In this document: positions 45,699-58,504 of the stretch, one piece after another
Numbering within the stretch: the stretch's first letter is position 1
Layout of the letters: every line of letters begins with the position of its first letter
Assembly (NCBI GenBank): GCA_032191485.1
Contig: JAVDOI010000040.1
Span: 945,001 to 1,009,000 of the forward strand
Length of the DNA: 64,000 nucleotides
Direction: 5' to 3'
Source of the DNA: Leptoclinus maculatus
Lineage: Eukaryota > Chordata > Actinopteri > Perciformes > Stichaeidae
Translations under genes and position numbers: made by a program
The notes under the pieces: generated by a model
What the model saw: only the letters and a program-made list of their open reading frames with translations
The model's database searches: none
What the model was told of the DNA's origin: nothing

Positions 45699-45914
45699 GT
45701 ACAGCACTCTTGTCAAGAGCAGCCGAGGTCCCTAGTTGTCCCAGTCAAAACGCTCATGGTAAGCCTAAATTGACGTGCCCTGTTCCAAATCTGAAGCCAC
45801 ACCCATTCCCATACTCCTGCCCACATCTTAAAGAGGGCAATATTCTCCATTGTACTATTTCCTCCCCTCCAATCAAAAGTACAAACCACTTGATATTTTT
45901 TTCAACATGACAAT

Positions 45915-46078
45915 CAGGGGAGAGCGCGAACGCAGTCCCCCACTACCAGAAATTATGCAGTCGAGATTCCCACATTTGGGGAATTCGCAGTGGTCAGCAC
46001 AACCGGAGTGCAATGGCTGGGCCTCGCCCTGGGTGAACCACCTTCTTGATCATGGTATCTGCCCTGCCAGGTAAGTAT
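45915..46078 (-). ncRNA. RNU1: U1 snRNA, copy 18 (G18C class)
   Basis: Class reference sequence. Confidence 0.97.
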
Positions 46079-46618
46079 GAGTTGGAAGAGACAGCGGCAG
46101 GGGCGGCATTCCCAGACATAGTACTCCGGATGACGGTTCCCAGATGGCATAATCCCAGAGTGCAGTCCTTTAGCATTAGCTTCCATTGGCAAGCTGTTTC
46201 TGCTTCTGAGAATGCAAACACAGCCCAGCAACCAAACGAAAGCCTAAAACCTAAGCATGCTAACAATGGAAGAATCTTCGGAACACATTTCTCCCACAAA
46301 GAAGGGAAAATATCAGTGAGAACACACAATCACTTTAGGCACATCCAGAAGGCCACACCCACTTATCTTGGCGAACCCGGGCAATTTGCATTACTCAACA
46401 CACAGCTTCACAGCATACAACAGACACTGCTGCACAGCAATGCTTGCACTTTTCTGGACAAACTGCAAAAGAAATAAAGGCTACAAAAGGACCTCAACCC
46501 ACAATCTGACTCGGAGGACAGAAATTGGCATTCAGAGCTGGAAATGTCGCCAAGCAGTCAGGGCTGATGCATACAGTGATTTGAGGCTGGGAGCACAGCG
46601 ATGTTCCATGAGGGGCGT

Positions 46619-47132
46619 CAGACAGAACACAGATCACACAGATCACACAACACAGAGATCACACACAGAACACAGATCACACAGAACACACACAGATCAC
46701 AGATAGAACACAGATCACACACAGAACACAGAGATCACACACGGAACACAGATCACACACAGAACACAGAACACAGAGATCACACACAGATCACAGATAG
46801 AACACAGAGATCACACACGGAACACGGAACACAGATCACACACATCACAGATAGAACACAGAGATCACACACAGAACACAGATCACACAGAACAAACACA
46901 GATCACAGATAGAACACAGAGATCACACACGGAACACAGATCACACACAGAACACAGAGATCACACACAGATCACAGAGATCACACACGGAACACGGAAC
47001 ACAGATCACACACATCACAGATAGAACACAGAGATAACACACAGAACACAGAACACAAATCCCAGATCACACACAGAACACAGATCACACAACACAGAGA
47101 ACACACACAGAACACAGATCACACACACACAG
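46619..47132. repeat. ACAGATCACAC minisatellite, unit 18
   Basis: 514 bp. Confidence 0.93.
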
Positions 47133-47240
47133 CCTCTAAGATAGACAGCGAATGAGACTCTCGTCATTCATTACAGTGTGAAGTTAATCAACAGACTGAT
47201 CCATTTGGATTGGTGTTTGGTTGTCCACAAGGCATTTGAG

Positions 47241-47428
47241 GAGTGCACCGTTCCCGGCAATGCTGCAATACCGGGTCAATGCGTGGAGTGAACGGAGCAA
47301 GCCCCTTTTTCATCTCCCGATGCTAAAAATCTGCTTAATACGTTATCCTCATATAGAGGACATATCAGATATTAAACTGATAAGAACAGATACTACACTT
47401 GATCTTAGCCAAAAGGCCGAGAAGCGAT
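47241..47428 (-). ncRNA. RNU2: U2 snRNA, copy 17
   Basis: Majority sequence. Confidence 0.95.
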
Positions 47429-47602
47429 GACCCCCAACTGTTTGCTTCCTGTGTCAACCTCCTGACACATTTCTCCCTTGTCATGGTGCAGTTCTTTCAA
47501 TGGGTCATAGCAGTGGCTACAGGTTGGCACACCCATCCAAGCACTCCATGGTCAAGAACCTTGGTCTAGTTAAGGACAGCTTTTTATCTTTTCACAAGTG
47601 TA

Positions 47603-47722
47603 CAAGGCTCAGCCAAACGGCAAAGCCTGCTAAAAATAGGTTGAACTCATTGGTGTTCCTCTCCACGGAAGTCTTTAGTAAAAGGCGAAAGACTTAAGCG
47701 TTATGAAGAGAAACCAAAGTAA
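47603..47722 (-). ncRNA. RNU5: U5 snRNA, copy 18 (UUAAG class)
   Basis: Class reference sequence. Confidence 0.93.
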
Positions 47723-47938
47723 GTACAGCACTCTTGTCAAGAGCAGCCGAGGTCCCTAGTTGTCCCAGTCAAAACGCTCATGGTAAGCCTAAATTGACGT
47801 GCCCTGTTCCAAATCTGAAGCCACACCCATTCCCATACTCCTGCCCACATCTTAAAGAGGGCAATATTCTCCATTGTACTATTTCCTCCCCTCCAATCAA
47901 AAGTACAAACCACTTGATATTTTTTTCAACATGACAAT

Positions 47939-48102
47939 CAGGGGAGAGCGCGAACGCAGTCCCCCACTACCAGAAATTATGCAGTCGAGATTCCCACATT
48001 TGGGGAATTCGCAGTGGTCAGCACAACCGGAGTGCAATGGCTGGGCATCGCCCTGGGTGAACCACCTTCTTGATCATGGTATCTGCCCTGCCAGGTAAGT
48101 AT
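47939..48102 (-). ncRNA. RNU1: U1 snRNA, copy 19 (G18C class)
   Basis: Private change GGGCATCGCCC for GGGCCTCGCCC, in the lower part of stem-loop II or the junction next to it. Confidence 0.96.
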
Positions 48103-48642
48103 GAGTTGGAAGAGACAGCGGCAGGGGCGGCATTCCCAGACATAGTACTCCGGATGACGGTTCCCAGATGGCATAATCCCAGAGTGCAGTCCTTTAGCAT
48201 TAGCTTCCATTGGCAAGCTGTTTCTGCTTCTGAGAATGCAAACACAGCCCAGCAACCAAACGAAAGCCTAAAACCTAAGCATGCTAACAATGGAAGAATC
48301 TTCGGAACACATTTCTCCCACAAAGAAGGGAAAATATCAGTGAGAACACACAATCACTTTAGGCACATCCAGAAGGCCACACCCACTTATCTTGGCGAAC
48401 CCGGGCAATTTGCATTACTCAACACACAGCTTCACAGCATACAACAGACACTGCTGCACAGCAATGCTTGCACTTTTCTGGACAAACTGCAAAATAAATA
48501 AAGGCTACAAAAGGACCTCAACCCACAATCTGACTCGGAGGACAGAAATTGGCATTCAGAGCTGGAAATGTCGCCAAGCAGTCAGGGCTGATGCATACAG
48601 TGATTTGAGGCTGGGAGCACAGCGATGTTCCATGAGGGGCGT

Positions 48643-49156
48643 CAGACAGAACACAGATCACACAGATCACACAACACAGAGATCACACACAGAACACAGA
48701 TCACACAGAACACACACAGATCACAGATAGAACACAGATCACACACAGAACACAGAGATCACACACGGAACACAGATCACACACAGAACACAGAACACAG
48801 AGATCACACACAGATCACAGATAGAACACAGAGATCACACACGGAACACGGAACACAGATCACACACATCACAGATAGAACACAGAGATCACACACAGAA
48901 CACAGATCACACAGAACAAACACAGATCACAGATAGAACACAGAGATCACACACGGAACACAGATCACACACAGAACACAGAGATCACACACAGATCACA
49001 GAGATCACACACGGAACACGGAACACAGATCACACACATCACAGATAGAACACAGAGATAACACACAGAACACAGAACACAAATCCCAGATCACACACAG
49101 AACACAGATCACACAACACAGAGAACACACACAGAACACAGATCACACACACACAG
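48643..49156. repeat. ACAGATCACAC minisatellite, unit 19
   Basis: 514 bp. Confidence 0.93.
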
Positions 49157-49264
49157 CCTCTAAGATAGACAGCGAATGAGACTCTCGTCATTCATTACAG
49201 TGTGAAGTTAATCAACAGACTGATCCATTTGGATTGGTGTTTGGTTGTCCACAAGGCATTTGAG

Positions 49265-49452
49265 GAGTGCACCGTTCCCGGCAATGCTGCAATACCGGGT
49301 CAATGCGTGGAGTGAACGGAGCAAGCCCCTTTTTCATCTCCCGATGCTAAAAATCTGCTTAATACGTTATCCTCATATAGAGGACATATCAGATATTAAA
49401 CTGATAAGAACAGATACTACACTTGATCTTAGCCAAAAGGCCGAGAAGCGAT
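49265..49452 (-). ncRNA. RNU2: U2 snRNA, copy 18
   Basis: Majority sequence. Confidence 0.95.
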
Positions 49453-49626
49453 GACCCCCAACTGTTTGCTTCCTGTGTCAACCTCCTGACACATTTCTCC
49501 CTTGTCATGGTGCAGTTCTTTCAATGGGTCATAGCAGTGGCTACAGGTTGGCACACCCATCCAAGCACTCCATGGTCAAGAACCTTGGTCTAGTTAAGGA
49601 CAGCTTTTTATCTTTTCACAAGTGTA

Positions 49627-49746
49627 CAAGGCTCAGCCAAACGGCAAAGCCTGCTAAAAATAGGTTGAACTCATTGGTGTTCCTCTCCACGGAAGTCTTT
49701 AGTAAAAGGCGAAAGACTTAAGCGTTATGAAGAGAAACCAAAGTAA
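49627..49746 (-). ncRNA. RNU5: U5 snRNA, copy 19 (UUAAG class)
   Basis: Class reference sequence. Confidence 0.93.
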
Positions 49747-49962
49747 GTACAGCACTCTTGTCAAGAGCAGCCGAAGTCCCTAGTTGTCCCAGTCAAAACG
49801 CTCATGGTAAGCCTAAATTGACGTGCCCTGTTCCAAATCTGAAGCCACACCCATTCCCATACTCCTGCCCACATCTTAAAGAGGGCAATATTCTCCATTG
49901 TACTATTTCCTCCCCTCCAATCAAAAGTACAAACCACTTGATATTTTTTTCAACATGACAAT

Positions 49963-50126
49963 CAGGGGAGAGCGCGAACGCAGTCCCCCACTACCAGAAA
50001 TTATGCAGTCGAGATTCCCACATTTGGGGAATTCGCAGTGGTCAGCACAACCGGAGTGCAATGGCTGGGCCTCGCCCTGGGTGAACCACCTTCTTGATCA
50101 TGGTATCTGCCCTGCCAGGTAAGTAT
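49963..50126 (-). ncRNA. RNU1: U1 snRNA, copy 20 (G18C class), distal element displaced
   Basis: Gene sequence matches its class. The second hAT copy sits 207 bp upstream at exactly the same site as next to U1 copy 16. Confidence 0.96.
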
Positions 50127-50324
50127 GAGTTGGAAGAGACAGCGGCAGGGGCGGCATTCCCAGACATAGTACTCCGGATGACGGTTCCCAGATGGCATAA
50201 TCCCAGAGTGCAGTCCTTTAGCATTAGCTTCCATTGGCAAGCTGTTTCTGCTTCTGAGAATGCAAACACAGCCCAGCAACCAAACGAAAGCCTAAAACCT
50301 AAGCATGCTAACAATGGAAGAATC

Positions 50325-50332
50325 TTCGGAAC
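50325..50332. repeat. 8-bp target-site duplication, left (hAT copy 2)
   Basis: TTCGGAAC, repeated at 51565-51572. Confidence 0.93.
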
Positions 50333-50726
50333 CAGTGGCGGCTGGTGGAAAATGTTCTTGGTAGGGCTGTGCCACATCCAATCAATTTCAGCAAACATCC
50401 CAGAATGATTTAATGCAAACAAATTAAGGTATCAAACACGCATTACTACTTTGCAGTTAAATATTTAACATTTATTCCAACACGAAAAAAAGCAGTAAAT
50501 AACACTTTCACAAACACGTCAGGACATCTTATTTTAGTCACCCTCACAGGGAATTCAGTATAATATAATATATATAACATAAAATAATATTCTGTATAAT
50601 ATAATAATATATATATATATATCATATAATATTCTGTATAATATAATAATATATATATCATATAATATTCTGTATAATATAATAATATATATATATATCA
50701 TATAATAATATTCACTATAATATAAA

Positions 50727-50727
<1 letters not shown>

Positions 50728-50790
<63 letters not shown>

Positions 50791-50812
50791 ATATATATAT
50801 ATATATATATAT
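50728..50812. repeat. (CA)n(TA)n microsatellite in hAT copy 2
   Basis: Same tract as in copy 1. An extra TA-rich block with a repeated ATTCTGTATAAT lies before it (about 50590-50690). Confidence 0.9.
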
Positions 50813-51140
50813 AACTATATATCCATTTTTCAGACAGGTGCTTCATGTCCCTCACTCCCTAACTGTCCATGCTGGTTCTGTCCCCGTTGTTTTAAAAAGA
50901 TAAATAAGTTATTATCATGACGTCATCCAGCTAGTCAAACCTGTCTGGTGTACAGCTAGTAGAGAAGCTTCATGTGCTGCTTCTCTTTCCTGCTAGTCTG
51001 CTGTCTGATTGTGAGGTCAGGCTGATCTGGGATCAGCTCTTTCAGTAGTTTCTCCTCTCAGTTCTCCTCTCAAACGGGTCTTGGAGGAGTAGTGCTCACA
51101 CTGGCGCTCTCCTGTAGAGACTTCTCCTGACGAGAACGCG

Positions 51141-51174
51141 CAGCTTGGGGCAGGAAAAAAACTGCCCCAAGCTG
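51141..51174. repeat. 13-bp perfect hairpin in hAT copy 2
   Basis: Same hairpin as at 42316. Confidence 0.85.
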
Positions 51175-51564
51175 AATCTATTTGAGGACGCTGATTGGCT
51201 GAATTGTATGTCACTCATTTATATCTTTACTCAGCATTGGCTAAACTGCTTTATAGACCCGCCTCTTTGGGGCAGTTTTTCCAGCGCCCCAGCAGCTGAG
51301 ACGTGCACACACAGAGAGGAAGAGCAGACAGGCAGAGAGGACATGCAGGAAAAGCATATATTTACCGCAGATATCATATTTTACACATATTACTGGGTGA
51401 TTCCATGTTTCAAAAACACAAATATTGACAATTTGTATAGTTTATTTTTATTTTAAATTTTATTTTTATTTATATTTTTAATTTTATTTTTATTTTTATT
51501 TTTATTTTTTTGTAGCTCTAGGGGGGGCGGCGCCCTAGCGCCCTCTATGGACCAGCCGCCACTG

Positions 51565-51572
51565 TTCGGAAC
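51565..51572. repeat. 8-bp target-site duplication, right (hAT copy 2)
   Basis: TTCGGAAC. Confidence 0.93.
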
Positions 51573-51906
51573 ACATTTCTCCCACAAAGAAGGGAAAATA
51601 TCAGTGAGAACACACAATCACTTTAGGCACATCCAGAAGGCCACACCCACTTATCTTGGCGAACCCGGGCAATTTGCATTACTCAACACACAGCTTCACA
51701 GCATACAACAGACACTGCTGCACAGCAATGCTTGCACTTTTCTGGACAAACTGCAAAAGAAATAAAGGCTACAAAAGGACCTCAACCCACAATCTGACTC
51801 GGAGGACAGAAATTGGCATTCAGAGCTGGAAATGTCGCCAAGCAGTCAGGGCTGATGCATACAGTGATTTGAGGCTGGGAGCACAGCGATGTTCCATGAG
51901 GGGCGT

Positions 51907-52420
51907 CAGACAGAACACAGATCACACAGATCACACAACACAGAGATCACACACAGAACACAGATCACACAGAACACACACAGATCACAGATAGAACACA
52001 GATCACACACAGAACACAGAGATCACACACGGAACACAGATCACACACAGAACACAGAACACAGAGATCACACACAGATCACAGATAGAACACAGAGATC
52101 ACACACGGAACACGGAACACAGATCACACACATCACAGATAGAACACAGAGATCACACACAGAACACAGATCACACAGAACAAACACAGATCACAGATAG
52201 AACACAGAGATCACACACGGAACACAGATCACACACAGAACACAGAGATCACACACAGATCACAGAGATCACACACGGAACACGGAACACAGATCACACA
52301 CATCACAGATAGAACACAGAGATAACACACAGAACACAGAACACAAATCCCAGATCACACACAGAACACAGATCACACAACACAGAGAACACACACAGAA
52401 CACAGATCACACACACACAG
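51907..52420. repeat. ACAGATCACAC minisatellite, unit 20
   Basis: 514 bp. Confidence 0.93.
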
Positions 52421-52528
52421 CCTCTAAGATAGACAGCGAATGAGACTCTCGTCATTCATTACAGTGTGAAGTTAATCAACAGACTGATCCATTTGGATTG
52501 GTGTTTGGTTGTCCACAAGGCATTTGAG

Positions 52529-52716
52529 GAGTGCACCGTTCCCTGCAATGCTGCAATACCGGGTCAATGCGTGGAGTGAACTGAGCAAGCCCCTTTTTCA
52601 TCTCCCGATGCTAAAAATCTGCTTAATACGTTATCCTCATATAGAGGACATATCAGATATTAAACTGATAAGAACAGATACTACACTTGATCTTAGCCAA
52701 AAGGCCGAGAAGCGAT
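52529..52716 (-). ncRNA. RNU2: U2 snRNA, copy 19
   Basis: Two private changes: CCCTGCAATG for CCCGGCAATG, which breaks one of the G-C pairs of stem IV (CCCGG/CCGGG becomes CCCGG/CAGGG), and GAACTGAGC for GAACGGAGC in stem III. Possibly weakened. Confidence 0.9.
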
Positions 52717-52890
52717 GACCCCCAACTGTTTGCTTCCTGTGTCAACCTCCTGACACATTTCTCCCTTGTCATGGTGCAGTTCTTTCAATGGGTCATAGCA
52801 GTGGCTACAGGTTGGCACACCCATCCAAGCACTCCATGGTCAAGAACCTTGGTCTAGTTAAGGACAGCTTTTTATCTTTTCACAAGTGTA

Positions 52891-53010
52891 CAAGGCTCAG
52901 CCAAACGGCAAAGCCTGCTAAAAATAGGTTGAACTCATTGGTGTTCCTCTCCACGGAAGTCTTTAGTAAAAGGCGAAAGACTTAAGCGTTATGAAGAGAA
53001 ACCAAAGTAA
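52891..53010 (-). ncRNA. RNU5: U5 snRNA, copy 20 (UUAAG class)
   Basis: Class reference sequence, but next to a G18-form U1. Confidence 0.93.
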
Positions 53011-53226
53011 GTACAGCACTCTTGTCAAGAGCAGCCGAAGTCCCTAGTTGTCCCAGTCAAAACGCTCATGGTAAGCCTAAATTGACGTGCCCTGTTCCAA
53101 ATCTGAAGCCACACCCATTCCCATACTCCTGCCCACATCTTAAAGAGGGCAATATTCTCCATTGTACTATTTCCTCCCCTCCAATCAAAAGTACAAACCA
53201 CTTGATATTTTTTTCAACATGACAAT

Positions 53227-53390
53227 CAGGGGAGAGCGCGAACGCAGTCCCCCACTACCAGAAATTATGCAGTCGAGATTCCCACATTTGGGGAATTCGC
53301 AGTGGTCAGCACAACCGGAGTGCAATGGCTGGGCCTCGCCCTGGGTGAACCACCTTCTTGATCATGGTATCTCCCCTGCCAGGTAAGTAT
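53227..53390 (-). ncRNA. RNU1: U1 snRNA, copy 21
   Basis: Majority G18 form within a run of G18C units. Confidence 0.97.
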
Positions 53391-53930
53391 GAGTTGGAAG
53401 AGACAGCGGCAGGGGCGGCATTCCCAGACATAGTACTCCGGATGACGGTTCCCAGATGGCATAATCCCAGAGTGCAGTCCTTTAGCATTAGCTTCCATTG
53501 GCAAGCTGTTTCTGCTTCTGAGAATGCAAACACAGCCCAGCAACCAAACGAAAGCCTAAAACCTAAGCATGCTAACAATGGAAGAATCTTCGGAACACAT
53601 TTCTCCCACAAAGAAGGGAAAATATCAGTGAGAACACACAATCACTTTAGGCACATCCAGAAGGCCACACCCACTTATCTTGGCGAACCCGGGCAATTTG
53701 CATTACTCAACACACAGCTTCACAGCATACAACAGACACTGCTGCACAGCAATGCTTGCACTTTTCTGGACAAACTGCAAAAGAAATAAAGGCTACAAAA
53801 GGACCTCAACCCACAATCTGACTCGGAGGACAGAAATTGGCATTCAGAGCTGGAAATGTCGCCAAGCAGTCAGGGCTGATGCATACAGTGATTTGAGGCT
53901 GGGAGCACAGCGATGTTCCATGAGGGGCGT

Positions 53931-54386
53931 CAGACAGAACACAGATCACACAGATCACACAACACAGAGATCACACACAGAACACAGATCACACAGAACA
54001 CACACAGATCACAGATAGAACACAGATCACACACAGAACACAGAGATCACACACGGAACACAGATCACACACAGAACACAGAACACAGAGATCACACACA
54101 GATCACAGATAGAACACAGAGATCACACACGGAACACGGAACACAGATCACACACATCACAGATAGAACACAGAGATCACACACGGAACACAGATCACAC
54201 ACAGAACACAGAGATCACACACAGATCACAGAGATCACACACGGAACACGGAACACAGATCACACACATCACAGATAGAACACAGAGATAACACACAGAA
54301 CACAGAACACAAATCCCAGATCACACACAGAACACAGATCACACAACACAGAGAACACACACAGAACACAGATCACACACACACAG
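53931..54386. repeat. ACAGATCACAC minisatellite, unit 21
   Basis: 456 bp; 58 bp shorter than the 514-bp form by loss of inner blocks. Confidence 0.93.
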
Positions 54387-54494
54387 CCTCTAAGATAGAC
54401 AGCGAATGAGACTCCCGTCATTCATTACAGTGTGAAGTTAATCAACAGACTGATCCATTTGGATTGGTGTTTGGTTGTCCACAAGGCATTTGAG

Positions 54495-54682
54495 GAGTGC
54501 ACCGTTCCCGGCAATGCTGCAATACCGGGTCAATGCGTGGAGTGAACGGAGCAAGCCCCTTTTTCATCTCCCGATGCTAAAAATCTGCTTAATACGTTAT
54601 CCTCATATAGAGGACATATCAGATATTAAACTGATAAGAACAGATACTACACTTGATCTTAGCCAAAAGGCCGAGAAGCGAT
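54495..54682 (-). ncRNA. RNU2: U2 snRNA, copy 20
   Basis: Majority sequence. Confidence 0.95.
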
Positions 54683-54856
54683 GACCCCCAACTGTTTGCT
54701 TCCTGTGTCAACCTCCTGACACATTTCTCCCTTGTCATGGTGCAGTTCTTTCAATGGGTCATAGCAGTGGCTACAGGTTGGCACACCCATCCAAGCACTC
54801 CATGGTCAAGAACCTTGGTCTAGTTAAGGACAGCTTTTTATCTTTTCACAAGTGTA

Positions 54857-54976
54857 CAAGGCTCAGCCAAACGGCAAAGCCTGCTAAAAATAGGTTGAAC
54901 TCATTGGTGTTCCTCTCCACGGAAGTCTTTAGTAAAAGGCGAAAGACTTAAGCGTTATGAAGAGAAACCAAAGTAA
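54857..54976 (-). ncRNA. RNU5: U5 snRNA, copy 21 (UUAAG class)
   Basis: Class reference sequence; last UUAAG copy in the window. Confidence 0.93.
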
Positions 54977-55192
54977 GTACAGCACTCTTGTCAAGAGCAG
55001 CCGAGGTCCCTAGTTGTCCCAGTCAAAACGCTCATGGTAAGCCTAAATTGACGTGCCCTGTTCCAAATCTGAAGCCACACCCATTCCCATACTCCTGCCC
55101 ACATCTTAAAGAGGGCAATATTCTCCATTGTACTATTTCCTCCCCTCCAATCAAAAGTACAAACCACTTGATATTTTTTTCAACATGACAAT

Positions 55193-55356
55193 CAGGGGAG
55201 AGCGCGAACGCAGTCCCCCACTACCAGAAATTATGCAGTCGAGATTCCCACATTTGGGGAATTCGCAGTGGTCAGCACAACCGGAGTGCAATGGCTGGGC
55301 CTCGCCCTGGGTGAACCACCTTCTTGATCATGGTATCTGCCCTGCCAGGTAAGTAT
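55193..55356 (-). ncRNA. RNU1: U1 snRNA, copy 22 (G18C class)
   Basis: Class reference sequence; last G18C copy in the window. Confidence 0.97.
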
Positions 55357-55896
55357 GAGTTGGAAGAGACAGCGGCAGGGGCGGCATTCCCAGACATAGT
55401 ACTCCGGATGACGGTTCCCAGATGGCATAATCCCAGAGTGCAGTCCTTTAGCATTAGCTTCCATTGGCAAGCTGTTTCTGCTTCTGAGAATGCAAACACA
55501 GCCCAGCAACCAAACGAAAGCCTAAAACCTAAGCATGCTAACAATGGAAGAATCTTCGGAACACATTTCTCCCACAAAGAAGGGAAAATATCAGTGAGAA
55601 CACACAATCACTTTAGGCACATCCAGAAGGCCACACCCACTTATCTTGGCGAACCCGGGCAATTTGCATTACTCAACACACAGCTTCACAGCATACAACA
55701 GACACTGCTGCACAGCAATGCTTGCACTTTTCTGGACAAACTGCAAAATAAATAAAGGCTACAAAAGGACCTCAACCCACAATCTGACTCGGAGGACAGA
55801 AATTGGCATTCAGAGCTGGAAATGTCGCCAAGCAGTCAGGGCTGATGCATACAGTGATTTGAGGCTGGGAGCACAGCGATGTTCCATGAGGGGCGT

Positions 55897-56376
55897 CAGA
55901 CAGAACACAGATCACACAGATCACACAACACAGAGATCACACACAGAACACAGATCACACAGAACACACACAGATCACAGATAGAACACAGATCACACAC
56001 AGAACACAGAGATCACACACGGAACACAGATCACACACAGAACACAGAACACAGAGATCACACACAGATCACAGATAGAACACAGAGATCACACACGGAA
56101 CACGGAACACAGATCACACACATCACAGATAGAACACAGAGATCACACACAGAACACAGATCACACAGAACAAACACAGATCACAGATAGAACACAGAGA
56201 TCACACACGGAACACAGATCACACACAGAACACAGAGATCACACAGAACAAACACAGATCACAGATAGAACACAGAGATAACACACAGAACACAGAACAC
56301 AAATCCCAGATCACACACAGAACACAGATCACACAACACAGAGAACACACACAGAACACAGATCACACACACACAG
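55897..56376. repeat. ACAGATCACAC minisatellite, unit 22
   Basis: 480 bp, with an internal rearrangement that repeats the AGAACAAACACAGATC block. Confidence 0.93.
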
Positions 56377-56484
56377 CCTCTAAGATAGACAGCGAATGAG
56401 ACTCTCGTCATTCATTACAGTGTGAAGTTAATCAACAGACTGATCCATTTGGATTGGTGTTTGGTTGTCCACAAGGCATTTGAG

Positions 56485-56672
56485 GAGTGCACCGTTCCCG
56501 GCAATGCTGCAATACCGGGTCAATGCGTGGAGTGAACGGAGCAAGCCCCTTTTTCATCTCCCGATGCTAAAAATCAGCTTAATACGTTATCCTCATATAG
56601 AGGACATATCAGATATTAAACTGATAAGAACAGATACTACACTTGATCTTAGCCAAAAGGCCGAGAAGCGAT
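56485..56672 (-). ncRNA. RNU2: U2 snRNA, copy 21
   Basis: AAATCAGCTT for AAATCTGCTT, two bases before the Sm site (RNA GCUGAUUUUUAG). The base next to +1 is also changed (GCGATAACC). Shared with copy 24. Confidence 0.94.
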
Positions 56673-56846
56673 AACCCCCAACTGTTTGCTTCCTGTGTCA
56701 ACCTCCTGACACATTTCTCCCTTGTCATGGTGCAGTTCTTTCAATGGGTCATAGCAGTGGCTACAGGTTGGCACACCCATCCAAGCACTCCATGGTCAAG
56801 AACCTTGGTCTAGTTAAGGACAGCTTTTTTTCTTTTCAGAAGTGTA

Positions 56847-56966
56847 CAAGGCTCAGCCAAACGGCAAAGCCTGCTAAAAATAGGTTGAACTCATTGGTGT
56901 TCCTCTCCACGGAAGTCTTTAGTAAAAGGCGAAAGACTTGTGCGTTATGAAGAGAAACCAAAGTAA
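56847..56966 (-). ncRNA. RNU5: U5 snRNA, copy 22 (ACAAG class)
   Basis: Class reference sequence; flank CTTTTCAGAAG replaces CTTTTCACAAG. Confidence 0.93.
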
Positions 56967-57182
56967 GTACAGCACTCTTGTCAAGAGCAGCCGAAGTCCC
57001 TAGTTGTCCCAGTCAAAACGCTCATGGTAAGCCTAAATTGACGTGCCCTGTTCCAAATCTGAAGCCACACCCATTCCCATACTCCTGCCCACATCTTAAA
57101 GAGGGCAATATTCTCCATAGTACTATTTCCTCCCCTCCAATCAAAAGTACAAACCGCTTGATATTTTTTTCAACATGACAAT

Positions 57183-57346
57183 CAGGGGAGAGCGCAAACG
57201 CAGTCCCCCACTACCAGAAATTATGCAGTCGAGATTCCCACATTTGGGGAATTCGCAGTGGTCAGCACAACCGGAGTGCAATGTCTGGGCCTCGCCCTGG
57301 GTGAACCACCTTCTTGATCATGGTATCTCCCCTGCCAGGTAAGTAT
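57183..57346 (-). ncRNA. RNU1: U1 snRNA, copy 23
   Basis: Two changes: CGCAAACG (as in copy 1) and GCAATGTCTGG for GCAATGGCTGG, which alters the stem under the U1A loop from CAGCCAUUGC to CAGACAUUGC. Confidence 0.94.
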
Positions 57347-57886
57347 GAGTTGGAAGAGACAGCGGCAGGGGCGGCATTCCCAGACATAGTACTCCGGATG
57401 ACGGTTCCCAGATGGCATAATCCCAGAGTGCAGTCCTTTAGCATTAGCTTCCATTGGCAAGCTGTTTCTGCTTCTGAGAATGCAAACACAGCCCAGCAAC
57501 CAAACGAAAGCCTAAAACCTAAGCATGCTAACAATGGAAGAATCTTCGGAACACATTTCTCCCACAAAGAAGGGAAAATATCAGTGAGAACACACAATCA
57601 CTTTAGGCACATCCAGAAGGCCACACCCACTTATCTTGGCGAACCCGGGCAATTTGCATTACTCAACACACAGCTTCACAGCATACAACAGACACTGCTG
57701 CACAGCAATGCTTGCACTTTTCTGGACAAACTGCAAAAGAAATAAAGGCTACAAAAGGACCTCAACCCACAATCTGACTCGGAGGACAGAAATTGGCATT
57801 CAGAGCTGGAAATGTCGCCAATCAGTCAGGGCTGATGCATACAGTGATTTGAGGCTGGGAGCACAGCGATGTTCCATGAGGGGCGT

Positions 57887-58400
57887 CAGACAGAACACAG
57901 ATCACACAGATCACACAACACAGAGATCACACACAGAACACAGATCACACAGAACACACACAGATCACAGATAGAACACAGATCACACACAGAACACATA
58001 GATCACACACGGAACACAGATCACACACAGAACACAGAACACAGAGATCACACACAGATCACAGATAGAACACAGAGATCACACACGGAACACGGAACAC
58101 AGATCACACACATCACAGATAGAACACAGAGATCACACACAGAACACAGATCACACAGAACAAACACAGATCACAGATAGAACACAGAGATCACACACGG
58201 AACACAGATCACGCACAGAACACAGAGATCACACACAGATCACAGAGATCACACACGGAACACGGAACACAGATCACACACATCACAGATAGAACACAGA
58301 GATCACACACAGAACACAGAACACAAATCCCAGATCACACACAGAACACAGATCACACAACACAGAGAACACACACAGAACACAGATCACACACACACAG
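57887..58400. repeat. ACAGATCACAC minisatellite, unit 23
   Basis: 514 bp with point changes (ACATAGATC, ATCACGCAC) not seen elsewhere, next to the decayed U2 copy. Confidence 0.93.
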
Positions 58401-58504
58401 CCTCTAAGATAGACAGCGAGACTCTCGTCATTCATTACAGTGTGAAGTTAATCAACAGACTGATCCATTTGGATTGGTGTTTGGTTGTCCACAAGGCATT
58501 TGAG

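Larger units (their letters stand above)
50333..51564. mobile_element. Non-autonomous hAT element, copy 2 (1,232 bp)
   Basis: Same termini, same target site and nearly the same interior as the element at 41546, but 38 bp longer, all in the TA-rich part. Being at the identical position of the repeat unit, it is a copy made by array duplication, not an independent insertion. Confidence 0.93.
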
